NCBI RefSeq assembly: GCF_030580675.1
Contig: NZ_JAUQUB010000003.1
Location: 62,001 to 126,000 of the forward strand
Direction of reading: 5' to 3'
Length of the DNA stretch: 64,000 nucleotides
Source: Antiquaquibacter soli
GTDB taxonomy: Bacteria; Actinomycetota; Actinomycetes; Actinomycetales; Microbacteriaceae
Each line of letters opens with the position of its first letter. The first letter of the stretch is position 1. The notes beneath the pieces were generated by a model. It was not told the origin of the DNA and searched no databases. It saw only the letters and a program-made list of their open reading frames with translations. Of this stretch, positions 53,924 to 61,881 are shown in pieces. The position numbers and the translations under genes are program-made.

Positions 53924-55357
53924 ATGACGGACAGCACGCCGGACCCGACCGGGGTCACTCCCCCCATGCCCGCCAACACGCTCGCCGTGGGCGTCACCCC
54001 GCGCGCGCTCGACGACGACCGGGTCATCCCGCGCAAGCAGGTCGTGTCCTGGGCCTTCTGGGACTGGGCTACCCAGCCGTTCAACTCGGTCATCCTGACG
54101 TTCGTCTTCGCGTCGCTGTACCTCGTCTCAGACAACTTCCTGCCCGCCGACATCGCGGCCCTCGACGACGGCGACCCCCTCAAGGTCAAGGCGCTCGCCG
54201 ACCTCTCCGCCGGCTACGGCGTGGCGGGGTTCATCGCCGGACTCCTGATCCTGCTGCTCGCCCCCGTGCTGGGCCAGCGAGCGGATGCCTCGGGCAAGAA
54301 GAAGCGCTGGCTGCTGCTGGCCACCGCCGTGCTCGCGCTCATCCAGTTCCTGCTGTTCTTCGTGTTCGCGAACCCGCAGTTCTTCTGGTTCGGCGCCATT
54401 CTGCTCGCTCTCGGCCAGGTGGTGTCGGAGATCGCGGGCGTCAACTACAACGCGATGCTCGTGCAGGTCTCGAACCGGCGCACGATCGGCAAGGTCAGCG
54501 GCCTCGGCTGGGGCCTCGGCTACATCGGCGGCATCGTCGCGCTCGTCATCGTCGTCGTGCTGCAGTCGTTCTCGTGGTTCGGGCTCGACACCTCCAACGG
54601 GCTCGCCTACCGCCTCATCGCGGTCGGCGCGGCCGTGTGGACCGTCGTGTTCTCCCTCCCGCTCGCCTTCAACGTGCCCGAGGCCCCGGCGACGGGAGCC
54701 GCCGCCGGCCGCGTGAACTTCTTCGCCAGCTACGTGGTGCTCGTCAAAGACATCGGCCGGCTGTTCCGGGAGTCGCGGCCGACGTTCTGGTTCCTCGTCT
54801 CGAGCGCCGTCTACCGCGACGGGCTCGCCGCGATGTTCGCGTACGGCGGCATCCTCGCCGCCGTCGGCTTCGGGTTCTCGGACAACGAGGTCATCCTCTT
54901 CGGCGTCGCCGCCAACATCGTCGCCGGCATCTCGACGATCTTCGCCGGCCGAGCCGACGACTTCTTCGGGCCGAAGCGCGTCATCCTGTTCGCCCTCTTC
55001 GGGCTCGTCATCCTCGCGGTCGCCCTCTTCGTCTTCCACGGGTTCGGGCCGATCGTCTTCTGGGTCGGCGGTCTGATCCTCACGTCCTTCGTCGGACCGG
55101 CGCAGGCGGCGAGCAGGTCGCTACTGGCGCGCGTCACGCCGGACGGCCGCCAGGGCGAGGTGTTCGGTCTCTATGCGACGACCGGCCGCGTCGCGAGCTT
55201 CATCTCGCCGGGACTGTGGGCGCTCTCGATCGCGATCTTCGGCTCGACGATCTTCGGAGTGCTCGGCGTCGCGCTCGTGCTGCTCGTCGGCGCCATCCTG
55301 CTGGTGTTCGTGAAGGTGCCGCGCTTCGGCCGGCACGAGCTCGCCGACGAGAAGTAG
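53924..55357 (+). CDS. MFS transporter (UMF1/Atg22-like)
   Basis: A 477-residue membrane protein with about twelve helices. The beginning KQVVSWAFWDWATQPFNSVILTFVF is the hallmark of the UMF1/vacuole-effluxer-like branch, which moves amino acids or related solutes in some organisms. ARVTPDGRQGEVFGLYATTGRVASFI in the second half fits the same group. Promoter TAAGGT overlaps the upstream stop. Substrate unknown. Confidence 0.85.
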   Translation: MTDSTPDPTGVTPPMPANTLAVGVTPRALDDDRVIPRKQVVSWAFWDWATQPFNSVILTFVFASLYLVSDNFLPADIAALDDGDPLKVKALADLSAGYGVAGFIAGLLILLLAPVLGQRADASGKKKRWLLLATAVLALIQFLLFFVFANPQFFWFGAILLALGQVVSEIAGVNYNAMLVQVSNRRTIGKVSGLGWGLGYIGGIVALVIVVVLQSFSWFGLDTSNGLAYRLIAVGAAVWTVVFSLPLAFNVPEAPATGAAAGRVNFFASYVVLVKDIGRLFRESRPTFWFLVSSAVYRDGLAAMFAYGGILAAVGFGFSDNEVILFGVAANIVAGISTIFAGRADDFFGPKRVILFALFGLVILAVALFVFHGFGPIVFWVGGLILTSFVGPAQAASRSLLARVTPDGRQGEVFGLYATTGRVASFISPGLWALSIAIFGSTIFGVLGVALVLLVGAILLVFVKVPRFGRHELADEK

Positions 55358-55362
55358 CGGCG

Positions 55363-55914
55363 CTAGGGCTTCCAGGCGGCGACGAATCGAGTGAGGAGCT
55401 CGGCGAGCTGGGCAGCCTCCTCCTCGCTGAAGCCCGCGAGCGCGTCCGTCACCGCGGAGCGGCGGCCGGAGCGGATCTGGTCGAGGAGCGATCGCCCGGC
55501 CTGAGTGATCGCGAGCACGCTCTTGCGGGCATCCCGCGGGTCCACCTCCCGGGAGACGAGACCCCGCGATGCCGCGTCGGCGACGAGCCGGGATGCCCGC
55601 GGCTGGTCCACCCCGATCGCGTCGGCGACCTCGGAGATCCCGAGCCGGGCGTCGGGTGACGCGGCGGCGAGCACCTCGAGCAGGCGGATACGTGCACCCC
55701 CGTGCATCCCGCGCCCGTGCATCCGCGCGCCCGGATGCCCGGGATGGCCCGGCCCGTGACCTCCCGCCCACGGTGGCGGGCCGTCGCCCCACGGCGGTCG
55801 CCGCTCACCCCACGGCGCGCCGGGGAACGGGCCGCCCCTCCCCGGCCCGGGTCGCAGGGCGAGGAGGGCTTCTTCGATCTGGCGGACAGCATCCGCTTGA
55901 CGCGAGTCGGACAT
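55363..55914 (-). CDS. MarR family regulator with Gly/Pro/His-rich insert
   Basis: A 183-residue regulator. A short N-terminal helix is followed by a Gly/Pro/Trp/His-rich stretch (residues 22-73), then a winged helix: ARIRLLEVLAAASPDARLGISEVADAIGVDQPRASRLVADAASRGLVSRE and DPRDARKSVLAIT wing. The His-rich stretch (GHGPGHPGHP, MHGRGMHGG) could bind metal. ATG 55914 has TAAGAT 7 nt upstream inside a palindrome, so autoregulation is likely. Divergent from the HTH-less 112-residue gene. Confidence 0.85.
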   Translation of the reverse strand: MSDSRQADAVRQIEEALLALRPGPGRGGPFPGAPWGERRPPWGDGPPPWAGGHGPGHPGHPGARMHGRGMHGGARIRLLEVLAAASPDARLGISEVADAIGVDQPRASRLVADAASRGLVSREVDPRDARKSVLAITQAGRSLLDQIRSGRRSAVTDALAGFSEEEAAQLAELLTRFVAAWKP

Positions 55915-55916
55915 AT

Positions 55917-55946
55917 ATGTAATCTTACATTCATTGTCATATGACA
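55917..55946. promoter_or_regulatory. Two perfect palindromes in the divergent MarR promoter
   Basis: ATGTAA-TC-TTACAT (55917-55930) and TGTCATATGACA (55935-55946). The first covers the -10 of the minus-strand MarR gene. These are the likely operators of one or both local MarR proteins. Confidence 0.65.
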
Positions 55947-55970
55947 TGCATTACAGAAGGAGAGTTCACG

Positions 55971-56309
55971 ATGAACGCCACGAAGACGAACCGCCCGGGC
56001 TACTGGCTCCGGGCCATCGAGTACCGCAAGCACCAGCTGATGCGCGAGCAGCGCCGCGCCTTCCGCGACTCGCTCGCCGACCAGGCGCGCGAGGGCATCT
56101 CCGACGAGGACTACGCCACCACCATGGCGACCCTCGAGAAGATGGCCCGCAACCTCGGCTACGACGGCGAAGAGATTCCGCGCCGCGGCTTCGGCCCCGG
56201 GCATCCGTTCGCCGGCTCCGGTCACCACGGCCACCCGTTCGGCGCCCGCGGCTTCCGCCGTCAGGACCGCGACGAGCGGCCCTTCCCCACGGAAGACACC
56301 CAGGCGTAG
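55971..56309 (+). CDS. MarR-like dimerisation-only protein without winged helix
   Basis: A 112-residue protein. Residues 9-25 (PGYWLRAIEYRK...) match the start of the MarR protein encoded next (IGYWLKLVDRL), and residues 42-64 align without gaps to that protein's C-terminal residues 124-146, with 13 of 23 identical (GISDEDYATTMATLEKMARNLG). The approximately 80-residue winged-helix core between them is missing. A His/Gly/Phe-rich tail follows (GHPFAGSGHHGHPFG). AAGGAGAG precedes the ATG. It could form heterodimers that cannot bind DNA. Confidence 0.75.
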   Translation: MNATKTNRPGYWLRAIEYRKHQLMREQRRAFRDSLADQAREGISDEDYATTMATLEKMARNLGYDGEEIPRRGFGPGHPFAGSGHHGHPFGARGFRRQDRDERPFPTEDTQA

Positions 56310-56312
56310 CCT
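56307..56312 (+). promoter_or_regulatory. -10 element, second MarR gene
   Basis: TAGCCT, 6 nt before ATG 56319; overlaps the upstream stop codon. Confidence 0.5.
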
Positions 56313-56318
56313 CGAACC

Positions 56319-56765
56319 ATGACCGCGACTCGACCCATCGGGTACTGGCTGAAGCTCGTCGATCGACTGATCGACGAGCAGTTCGCCGCCACCCTCGAGG
56401 AGCACGGCGTCACCCGGCGCCAGTGGCAGCTGCTCAACGTCCTCTCTCGAGAGGCGTCGAGCGTGCAGCAGCTGGATGCGGCGGTGGCGCCGTTCCTGTC
56501 TGCGGGGGCCAGCGGGGAGGGCGTCGGAGTCGGCGAGCCCGAGTCATCCGTCGAGCACCTCACCGAACTCATCGAGAGCGGCTGGGTGGACGCGACGCCG
56601 ACCGGCTACGAGCTCACCGACCGCGGCCGTTCCGCCTTCGAGCGGCTCGAGGCCGTCGTCGCCGAGCAGCGCACCATCGTCGCGCAGGGCGTCGCGCCCG
56701 AGGAGTACGAGCAGACCGTCGCGGTGCTCGAACGGATGGCCCGCAACCTCGGGTGGAGCGAGTAG
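56319..56765 (+). CDS. MarR family winged-helix regulator
   Basis: A 148-residue regulator. GYWLKLVDRLIDEQ is the N-terminal dimer helix, VTRRQWQLLNVLSREASSVQQLDAAVAPFL and SSVEHLTELIESGWVDATPTGYELTDRGR the winged helix, and EEYEQTVAVLERMARNLGW the C-terminal helix. It shares the first and last segments with the adjacent 112-residue protein. Own leaderless promoter. Its ligand is unknown. Confidence 0.85.
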   Translation: MTATRPIGYWLKLVDRLIDEQFAATLEEHGVTRRQWQLLNVLSREASSVQQLDAAVAPFLSAGASGEGVGVGEPESSVEHLTELIESGWVDATPTGYELTDRGRSAFERLEAVVAEQRTIVAQGVAPEEYEQTVAVLERMARNLGWSE

Positions 56766-56780
56766 GGGCGCAGTCGGCGC

Positions 56781-56867
56781 TCAGCGGTCCAGCTGAAGTC
56801 GGCGCCAGCTAAGGACGGTCGCGGCGGCGAAAAGAACGAGCACAGGAGCCACGAGTGCGAGCTGCCC
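56781..56867 (-). pseudogene. Orphaned 3' end of the ABC permease
   Basis: Continuing in the same frame past the TGA at 56868-56870 gives 28 codons (GQLALVAPVLVLFAAATVLS...RRLQLDR) to the next TGA at 56781. This is a typical last transmembrane helix with positive cytoplasmic end. It has no start of its own. Confidence 0.6.
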
Positions 56868-57521
56868 TCACACAGGCGCACCCGTTGCCCACAAACCAGG
56901 TGATGAGAACGGGAACCACGCCCCGATCCCGCCGATGGCCGCGACCTGGGCCACCACGACGACGCCGACGATCGTCGCGATCCCGGCGAGAGCACCACGG
57001 CCGAGTGTGGCAGCCCACGCCGCCGGGAGCGCGAGACAGGCCGTCAAGAGCGACACGATAAGTTGCGTGGCGAGCGCCGCGGCATCCGGAACGCTCGGCA
57101 ATCCGAATACGAACCCGAGCGCGACTAGCGCCGCCACAAGGACGGCAGATACAACGGCCGCCCAGAGCAGGTAGACGATCAGCTTCGCTAGTGCGGTTGT
57201 CCCCCGCCCCACCGGTAGAGCGAACAGGCCTGTGACGGTGCCCTCGGAGAACTCCCGTAGGTACAGCCACGACAGCACAACTCCGAAGCCGAGAAGACCA
57301 GCGATCGCCGTGATCTGTGAGGCGGTGGACAGATACCCCGCCCACCCGCCCGGATCGACGAGGGCACCGAGCTTCGCGGCAAGGTTCGGGTCGTCGCCCG
57401 AGGCGGCCAGCAGCATCGACGAGCACAGCAGGCCGATTCCGACCGTGAGCATGATCGTTGTCGCGATCGACACCCGCGCTCGAACGAACTTCATCGTCTC
57501 GGTGATCAGTGCGGCCTTCAT
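56868..57521 (-). CDS. ABC-2 type exporter permease, C-terminally truncated
   Basis: A 217-residue membrane protein with five helices; TSEGTVTGLF-like segment (REFSEGTVTGLFALPVGR) is the ABC-2 permease loop after helix 2. It ends with a TGA in what should be the last periplasmic loop; the missing helix is encoded in frame downstream. Either a recent nonsense change, read-through, or a base error. It is coupled to the ATPase gene by a 4-nt ATGA overlap. Confidence 0.8.
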   Translation of the reverse strand: MKAALITETMKFVRARVSIATTIMLTVGIGLLCSSMLLAASGDDPNLAAKLGALVDPGGWAGYLSTASQITAIAGLLGFGVVLSWLYLREFSEGTVTGLFALPVGRGTTALAKLIVYLLWAAVVSAVLVAALVALGFVFGLPSVPDAAALATQLIVSLLTACLALPAAWAATLGRGALAGIATIVGVVVVAQVAAIGGIGAWFPFSSPGLWATGAPV

Positions 57522-58243
57522 GCCGACTCCTTGTCGTGCGTGTGGACCAGATCGAAGAAGGCCCGTTCGATGTCGATTCCGTTCGGATCCAGAGAACCGA
57601 TGATGATGCCGGAGTTGAGCACGGTAACCCTGTCGGCGATGCGCGCCACCTCATCGAGGTGATGACTCGACACCAGGATTCCAGCGCCACGCTCAGCCCT
57701 GCGCTGGAGTGCCTCGCGCAACAGAATCACGCCGGAGGGGTCGAGGGCGTTCGTTGGTTCGTCAAGGACGATCAACCGTGGGTCGTGCTGGATAGCGGAC
57801 GCGAGGCCGAGACGCTGCCGATTGCCGAGCGACAGTCGACCAGCGCGCCGATCCGCGTACTGCTCGAGATTCAACTCCTCCATCACGGACGCTACCGTCG
57901 GGGGGATGTCCTCCGCCCGCACGCCGTGCAACCTCGCGCCGAGCGCGAGGTTGCCGCGGACCGTGAGCTCGGCGTATGCGAGTGGGTACTCGACGAGGTG
58001 TCCGACCCCCGCCCAGATCCGGTTCGGCGCGGCGCGCAGATCGTGCCCCTCGATCGCGACCGAACCATCGCTCGGCCGGAGCATGCCCAGCAGCACGCGC
58101 ATGAGGGTCGACTTACCAGCACCGTTCAGACCGACCAGGGCGTGGATCTCCCCCGGCTGCACATCGATGTCAACACCGCGGATGCCAACCCCGCCGTCGA
58201 AGGTGCGCACCAGCCCCTGAGCCGCGAGCCGCGCCTCAGCCAC
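57518..58243 (-). CDS. ABC transporter ATP-binding protein
   Basis: A 241-residue ATPase. Walker A GLNGAGKST near residue 42, signature LSLGNRQRL (a variant of LSGGQ), Walker B LIVLDEPTNALDP and the switch His in SSHHLDE are present. With the permease downstream it should export a drug, peptide or lipid. GTG start overlapping the TetR gene by 8 nt. Part of a TetR-ATPase-permease operon, a common efflux arrangement. Confidence 0.9.
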   Translation of the reverse strand: MAEARLAAQGLVRTFDGGVGIRGVDIDVQPGEIHALVGLNGAGKSTLMRVLLGMLRPSDGSVAIEGHDLRAAPNRIWAGVGHLVEYPLAYAELTVRGNLALGARLHGVRAEDIPPTVASVMEELNLEQYADRRAGRLSLGNRQRLGLASAIQHDPRLIVLDEPTNALDPSGVILLREALQRRAERGAGILVSSHHLDEVARIADRVTVLNSGIIIGSLDPNGIDIERAFFDLVHTHDKESA

Positions 58244-58787
58244 GGTGTTCCAGAACGTCGAGCGCGGCGTCGATGGCGGCGCCAAGGTCGGTGTCCGACC
58301 CCAGGCTCCACTCGAGCAAGGCGGTGTTGAGCGCGGCGACCGTTGCCGCGGCCGCGATCCGCGCCGCCACGGCATCACCGCCGAGGGCGACAGCGATCGA
58401 TGCCTCGGTCTGAGCGCTGTTGCGCCACATGCCCGCGCGTAGTCCCGGGGACTCGGCGACGATCCTGGTGCGAGTGCGCACCTCGTCCGTGGCGGGGAAG
58501 GGCAGGGCATGCCATGCCGATCGAACTCCCCGGGCGGCCCGGGCGAGCGGCGCAAGGTCGGCGGGCTGATCGCGGACCGCGGCGGCGATCAGCGGGTCAT
58601 AGGGGTCGTCGAGCAGGAGGCTCTCTTTGGAGGGGAAGTAGCGGAAGAACGTCATCTCGCTCACCCCCGCGCGCTCGGCGATCTGGGCGATGCTCGTGTC
58701 GTCGTAGCCCTGGTCGGCAAAGAGTTCGAGGGCGACGGCGAGCAGGCGGGCGCGCGTGCGCTCCTTCTTGCCTGGTGGTGTGGTCAC
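58236..58787 (-). CDS. TetR family transcriptional regulator
   Basis: A 183-residue repressor. The N-terminal helix-turn-helix is RARLLAVALELFADQGYDDTSIAQIAERAGVSEMTFFRYFPSKESLL; the rest is a helical ligand domain. GTG start. A 21-bp palindrome 5 bp upstream includes the TAACAT -10 box, so it very probably represses its own operon including the ABC exporter. Confidence 0.9.
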   Translation of the reverse strand: MTTPPGKKERTRARLLAVALELFADQGYDDTSIAQIAERAGVSEMTFFRYFPSKESLLLDDPYDPLIAAAVRDQPADLAPLARAARGVRSAWHALPFPATDEVRTRTRIVAESPGLRAGMWRNSAQTEASIAVALGGDAVAARIAAAATVAALNTALLEWSLGSDTDLGAAIDAALDVLEHRG

Positions 58788-58791
58788 GCCT

Positions 58792-58812
58792 AAATGTTAG
58801 TGACTAACATTT
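58792..58812. promoter_or_regulatory. TetR operator, 21-bp palindrome with embedded -10
   Basis: AAATGTTAGT-G-ACTAACATTT: two perfect 10-nt arms around one base. The TAACAT hexamer of the minus-strand promoter (58794-58799) lies inside it, 6 nt before GTG 58787. Confidence 0.8.
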
Positions 58813-58831
58813 TACCCGTCAAGCGGGCGGC

Positions 58832-61774
58832 TCATCCTCCAGTTCGCGTCGACTCCAGCGGGTCGAGCTCCCACGGGATCGCCACCCGGTGATCGTCGCC
58901 GACCTCGGTGCCGCGGGTCGCCCAGATCACGGCGGCGGACCGGTCGAGGATGATCGCCGCCCTCCGGTACACATGGGCGTCGAGCCTCCACAGCCCCGGC
59001 TGCCCCTCGACCGGCGTCATCCGTCGATCGCTGAGGCTCCCGGAGCCGACGTGCAGCCCGGCGTACACCTCGTCGGCGTTCTCAGCCCGCGCGAACAGCG
59101 TGAACTCAGAGTTCGACGGCACCGCGTGCTGCTCGATCCACGCGTCGAGAACGCGCGGCCCACCTTCTCCGGCGGGGGTCAACGGCGGCAGCGAACCGAA
59201 GGGTCGCCCGGCGTAGCCGGCCGTGGAATCGGACAGCACAGCGTAGGTGGACGCAAGATCGAGGGGCACCTGCACGTAGGGACCGAGGAACTGCTCGGGG
59301 CCGAGGTCGGGCAGCTCAATGACAAGATCGACCGGCTCAGCACCGAGATACGGGGTGAGGTCGCACCACCACACGACCTTCGACTCCGGCCACTGGGCGA
59401 GGTCGGGAGGAGCGATCGAGTAGCGGCCCATTTGCGTGTGGACGTACTCGAAGACCTCGGCTCGGGCATCCGCCCCGCCCACCCGCACGCGAAGCTCTCC
59501 GACCGCGTCCGCGTCGAGCAGCGGGATGACCAGTACCACTCGATCGACGTCGACGTAGGCGAAGGTCTCGGGGATCAGCGGCAGGCGCTCGCGCAGCTCG
59601 GCGGCCCAGTGCGTCGTATCGAGCGGCCGGGGCAGCGCGGGCAGGACGGTGCGGATGCGACGCGCCGTCGTTCCCGCGGCGGGGGCGACGGTCACCGCGG
59701 CACCGGAGTCGTCCCACCACCGATCGACGGCGACCATCGCGCTGCCCGGGAGCTCATTGCTCGGCACCGTCCGCCGGGCGACCCGCTCGGGCGTGCGGCT
59801 GATCGTGAAGGCGAGAACGTCGGAGGCGGGCACCTCGAGCTCGAGCACATCGGGGACGGGGGAGTCGTCGGGGGCTGCATCCGCACCGGTGTCTTGGAGG
59901 CGTATCAGCCGGGCACCCGCGAGCAGTTCGACGGGGAGGTGCTGCGCGAGGGGCACGGCGACTCGGGTGGAGCGCGCGCCGGGATTGCAGACGAAGAGGT
60001 GGGCCTCGTCTCCATCGAACCGCAGGTACCAGTCGCCGGCCCCGAGTTCGACCTGCGCTCCACCGGCCACATCGACGAGGCACGGGCGAGCGTGGGTGCG
60101 GGCCCACTCGAGCCACCAGCGGTACTCGTCGCGGAGCGCGGCGGGAGCGTCCCTCGGGGGGAGCGTGGCCGCGGTCGGTGCTCCTCCGACCGCGATCGCG
60201 GAGAGCAGTCCGAACCGCCACCCCCACCAGTCGAAGTCGTCGGCGAGTACCGGGTCCTCGACGCAGATCTGGCTCATCCGACCGAATAGCGCGTGATTGG
60301 TCTCCGCGGGGAGGAAGCGGAAGTTCTGGCTCCACCACGCCTGGTGCCGCACTCCGTTGGCGTTGAGGCGCTCGGCGCTCACCTCCGGGTAGAGGCCGCC
60401 GCCCCATTCCCCCTGCTGCTCCCAATAGCCCTCGTGCTGGCTGATGCCCGCGAGGCCCCACGTGCCGTCCTGCTTCTGGCCGTAGTAGCCCTGCAGGTGC
60501 AAGCCGGGGAAGCGGGCGTGGAGCGCTCGCGCCAGCGCCATCCCGCGGAGCCATCCGAGGTGCTCGCCGCGGCCGGGCTCGTGCCCGTGGTGCGAGGCGA
60601 AGCAGTGCGCTCCGTCACCGGGCCCCGGGTCCCACGACCACGCGGAGAGCCCGAACCGCTCGATCGTGTTCGCCGAGACCGACTCGAGCCACCGGGCGTA
60701 GTCCTCGTGAGCGAGGCAGTTCTCGAGCGCGAGCGTGCCGTCGCTGCGGACCTTGCGCCAGGCATCCGGGCCGTCGAGCGGGAGACCGAGACCGGGCGCG
60801 TTGGAGTAGGGCAGATTGCCGGCGGCGACGCCCATGTAATAGCCGACCTCGAGACCCAACTCGCGCGCGTGGTTCATGATGCGCGCGGCGCTCGACCCCT
60901 CCGGCTCGAGGTCCCAATAGGCGTCGCTGCTCGCCGTCGGGGTGGTGGCGTCAGCGATCGGGACGGTCAGCAGCAGCTCGCCACCGAGGTCGGCGAAGTT
61001 GTCGATCGTGTCGACCCAGCGCCGCTCGTCCGCCGGCGTCTCGGGGGCGTGCGGCAGCGGGTACCAGTACGTGTAGAGGATGAAGCGGTTGCGCTCCGGC
61101 AGGGGCTGGAGGTAGTCGCGAACCACGGCGCGCAGCGCCCCGATCTCTCCGGTGTCGATCGCGCGGGCCTCCGACGGGTTGCGGAAGCGACCGCGCGGCC
61201 GCGCCTCGCCGACACCCGTGCGGGACTTCGGATGCACCGGCTGCAGGGTGACGCCGGAGCGCTCGGTGACCGCGAAGAACTGTGCCGAGGTCTGGAACGA
61301 GTCGGTGGCGACGAGGTCGGCGGAGTACTCGATGAGGATGCCCGACTCGACGCTCGTCGTGGTGTGCGGGTTCTGGACTCCCGTGAGCAGCGACAGCCGG
61401 TCGAGCCGCGCGACGGCCGCGAACGGGCTCTCGGAGAAGGTACGAAGCTCGAAGGCGTCGTGGACCGGCTCGGCGGGGACAACCCGGAAGGAGACACGGC
61501 CGACCCGGAACGGCCCGTCGCCACTGACGGTGATGATCCGCTGGACGGCCCGTCGCTCGGCGACGGTGATGGCTCGGTAGTCGACGGCGATCGCGAAGGC
61601 GCCCGCCGCGCCGAGGAAGCGCTCGACCGAGGCATCCGGGTCGGCCGACAGGGAGAGGTCGCTCGAGCGGATGATCACGCCGTCGACCTCGATGGACCAC
61701 TCATCGGTCTCGAGCGCGATTCTCGCGTCGCCGTCGCCCACGGCCTCGAGCAGTCCGGATCCCGCTACCGCCAC
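58832..61774 (-). CDS. Large unassigned glycoside hydrolase-like protein
   Basis: A 980-residue protein without signal peptide. Residues 1-220 are beta-rich; a TIM-barrel-like region follows (RFILYTYWYPLP, VGYYMGVAAGNLPY, FGLSAWSWDPGPGDG with D382 as candidate nucleophile, GYYGQKQDGTWG, HQAWWSQNFRFLP). This layout recalls clan GH-D alpha-galactosidase-like enzymes, but I cannot place it in a named GH family. The C-terminal 400 residues look like beta-sandwich modules. GTG start with GGAGGA 5 nt upstream. LacI-controlled neighbour of ABC permeases. Confidence 0.75.
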   Translation of the reverse strand: MAVAGSGLLEAVGDGDARIALETDEWSIEVDGVIIRSSDLSLSADPDASVERFLGAAGAFAIAVDYRAITVAERRAVQRIITVSGDGPFRVGRVSFRVVPAEPVHDAFELRTFSESPFAAVARLDRLSLLTGVQNPHTTTSVESGILIEYSADLVATDSFQTSAQFFAVTERSGVTLQPVHPKSRTGVGEARPRGRFRNPSEARAIDTGEIGALRAVVRDYLQPLPERNRFILYTYWYPLPHAPETPADERRWVDTIDNFADLGGELLLTVPIADATTPTASSDAYWDLEPEGSSAARIMNHARELGLEVGYYMGVAAGNLPYSNAPGLGLPLDGPDAWRKVRSDGTLALENCLAHEDYARWLESVSANTIERFGLSAWSWDPGPGDGAHCFASHHGHEPGRGEHLGWLRGMALARALHARFPGLHLQGYYGQKQDGTWGLAGISQHEGYWEQQGEWGGGLYPEVSAERLNANGVRHQAWWSQNFRFLPAETNHALFGRMSQICVEDPVLADDFDWWGWRFGLLSAIAVGGAPTAATLPPRDAPAALRDEYRWWLEWARTHARPCLVDVAGGAQVELGAGDWYLRFDGDEAHLFVCNPGARSTRVAVPLAQHLPVELLAGARLIRLQDTGADAAPDDSPVPDVLELEVPASDVLAFTISRTPERVARRTVPSNELPGSAMVAVDRWWDDSGAAVTVAPAAGTTARRIRTVLPALPRPLDTTHWAAELRERLPLIPETFAYVDVDRVVLVIPLLDADAVGELRVRVGGADARAEVFEYVHTQMGRYSIAPPDLAQWPESKVVWWCDLTPYLGAEPVDLVIELPDLGPEQFLGPYVQVPLDLASTYAVLSDSTAGYAGRPFGSLPPLTPAGEGGPRVLDAWIEQHAVPSNSEFTLFARAENADEVYAGLHVGSGSLSDRRMTPVEGQPGLWRLDAHVYRRAAIILDRSAAVIWATRGTEVGDDHRVAIPWELDPLESTRTGG

Positions 61775-61826
61775 TGGTTCCTCCCTCTGCAAAGCGGAGG
61801 ACGCGGGCGCGTCTCTGCATTCCCAT

Positions 61827-61842
61827 TTTGCAACGCTGCAAA
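61827..61842. promoter_or_regulatory. LacI-type operator upstream of the glycosidase gene
   Basis: TTTGCAACGCTGCAAA, a 16-bp palindrome with a central CG and one mismatched pair, as typical for LacI-family sites. It is 53 nt before the GTG at 61774. Confidence 0.75.
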
Positions 61843-61881
61843 TCTAGTGCGCGAAAGGCAGCGAGCGCAACACGGCCACGC

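Noticed and set aside
56771-56806. Direct repeat AGTCGGCGC twice
   Set aside because: Short, GC-rich, and part of the orphaned permease end; consistent with chance.
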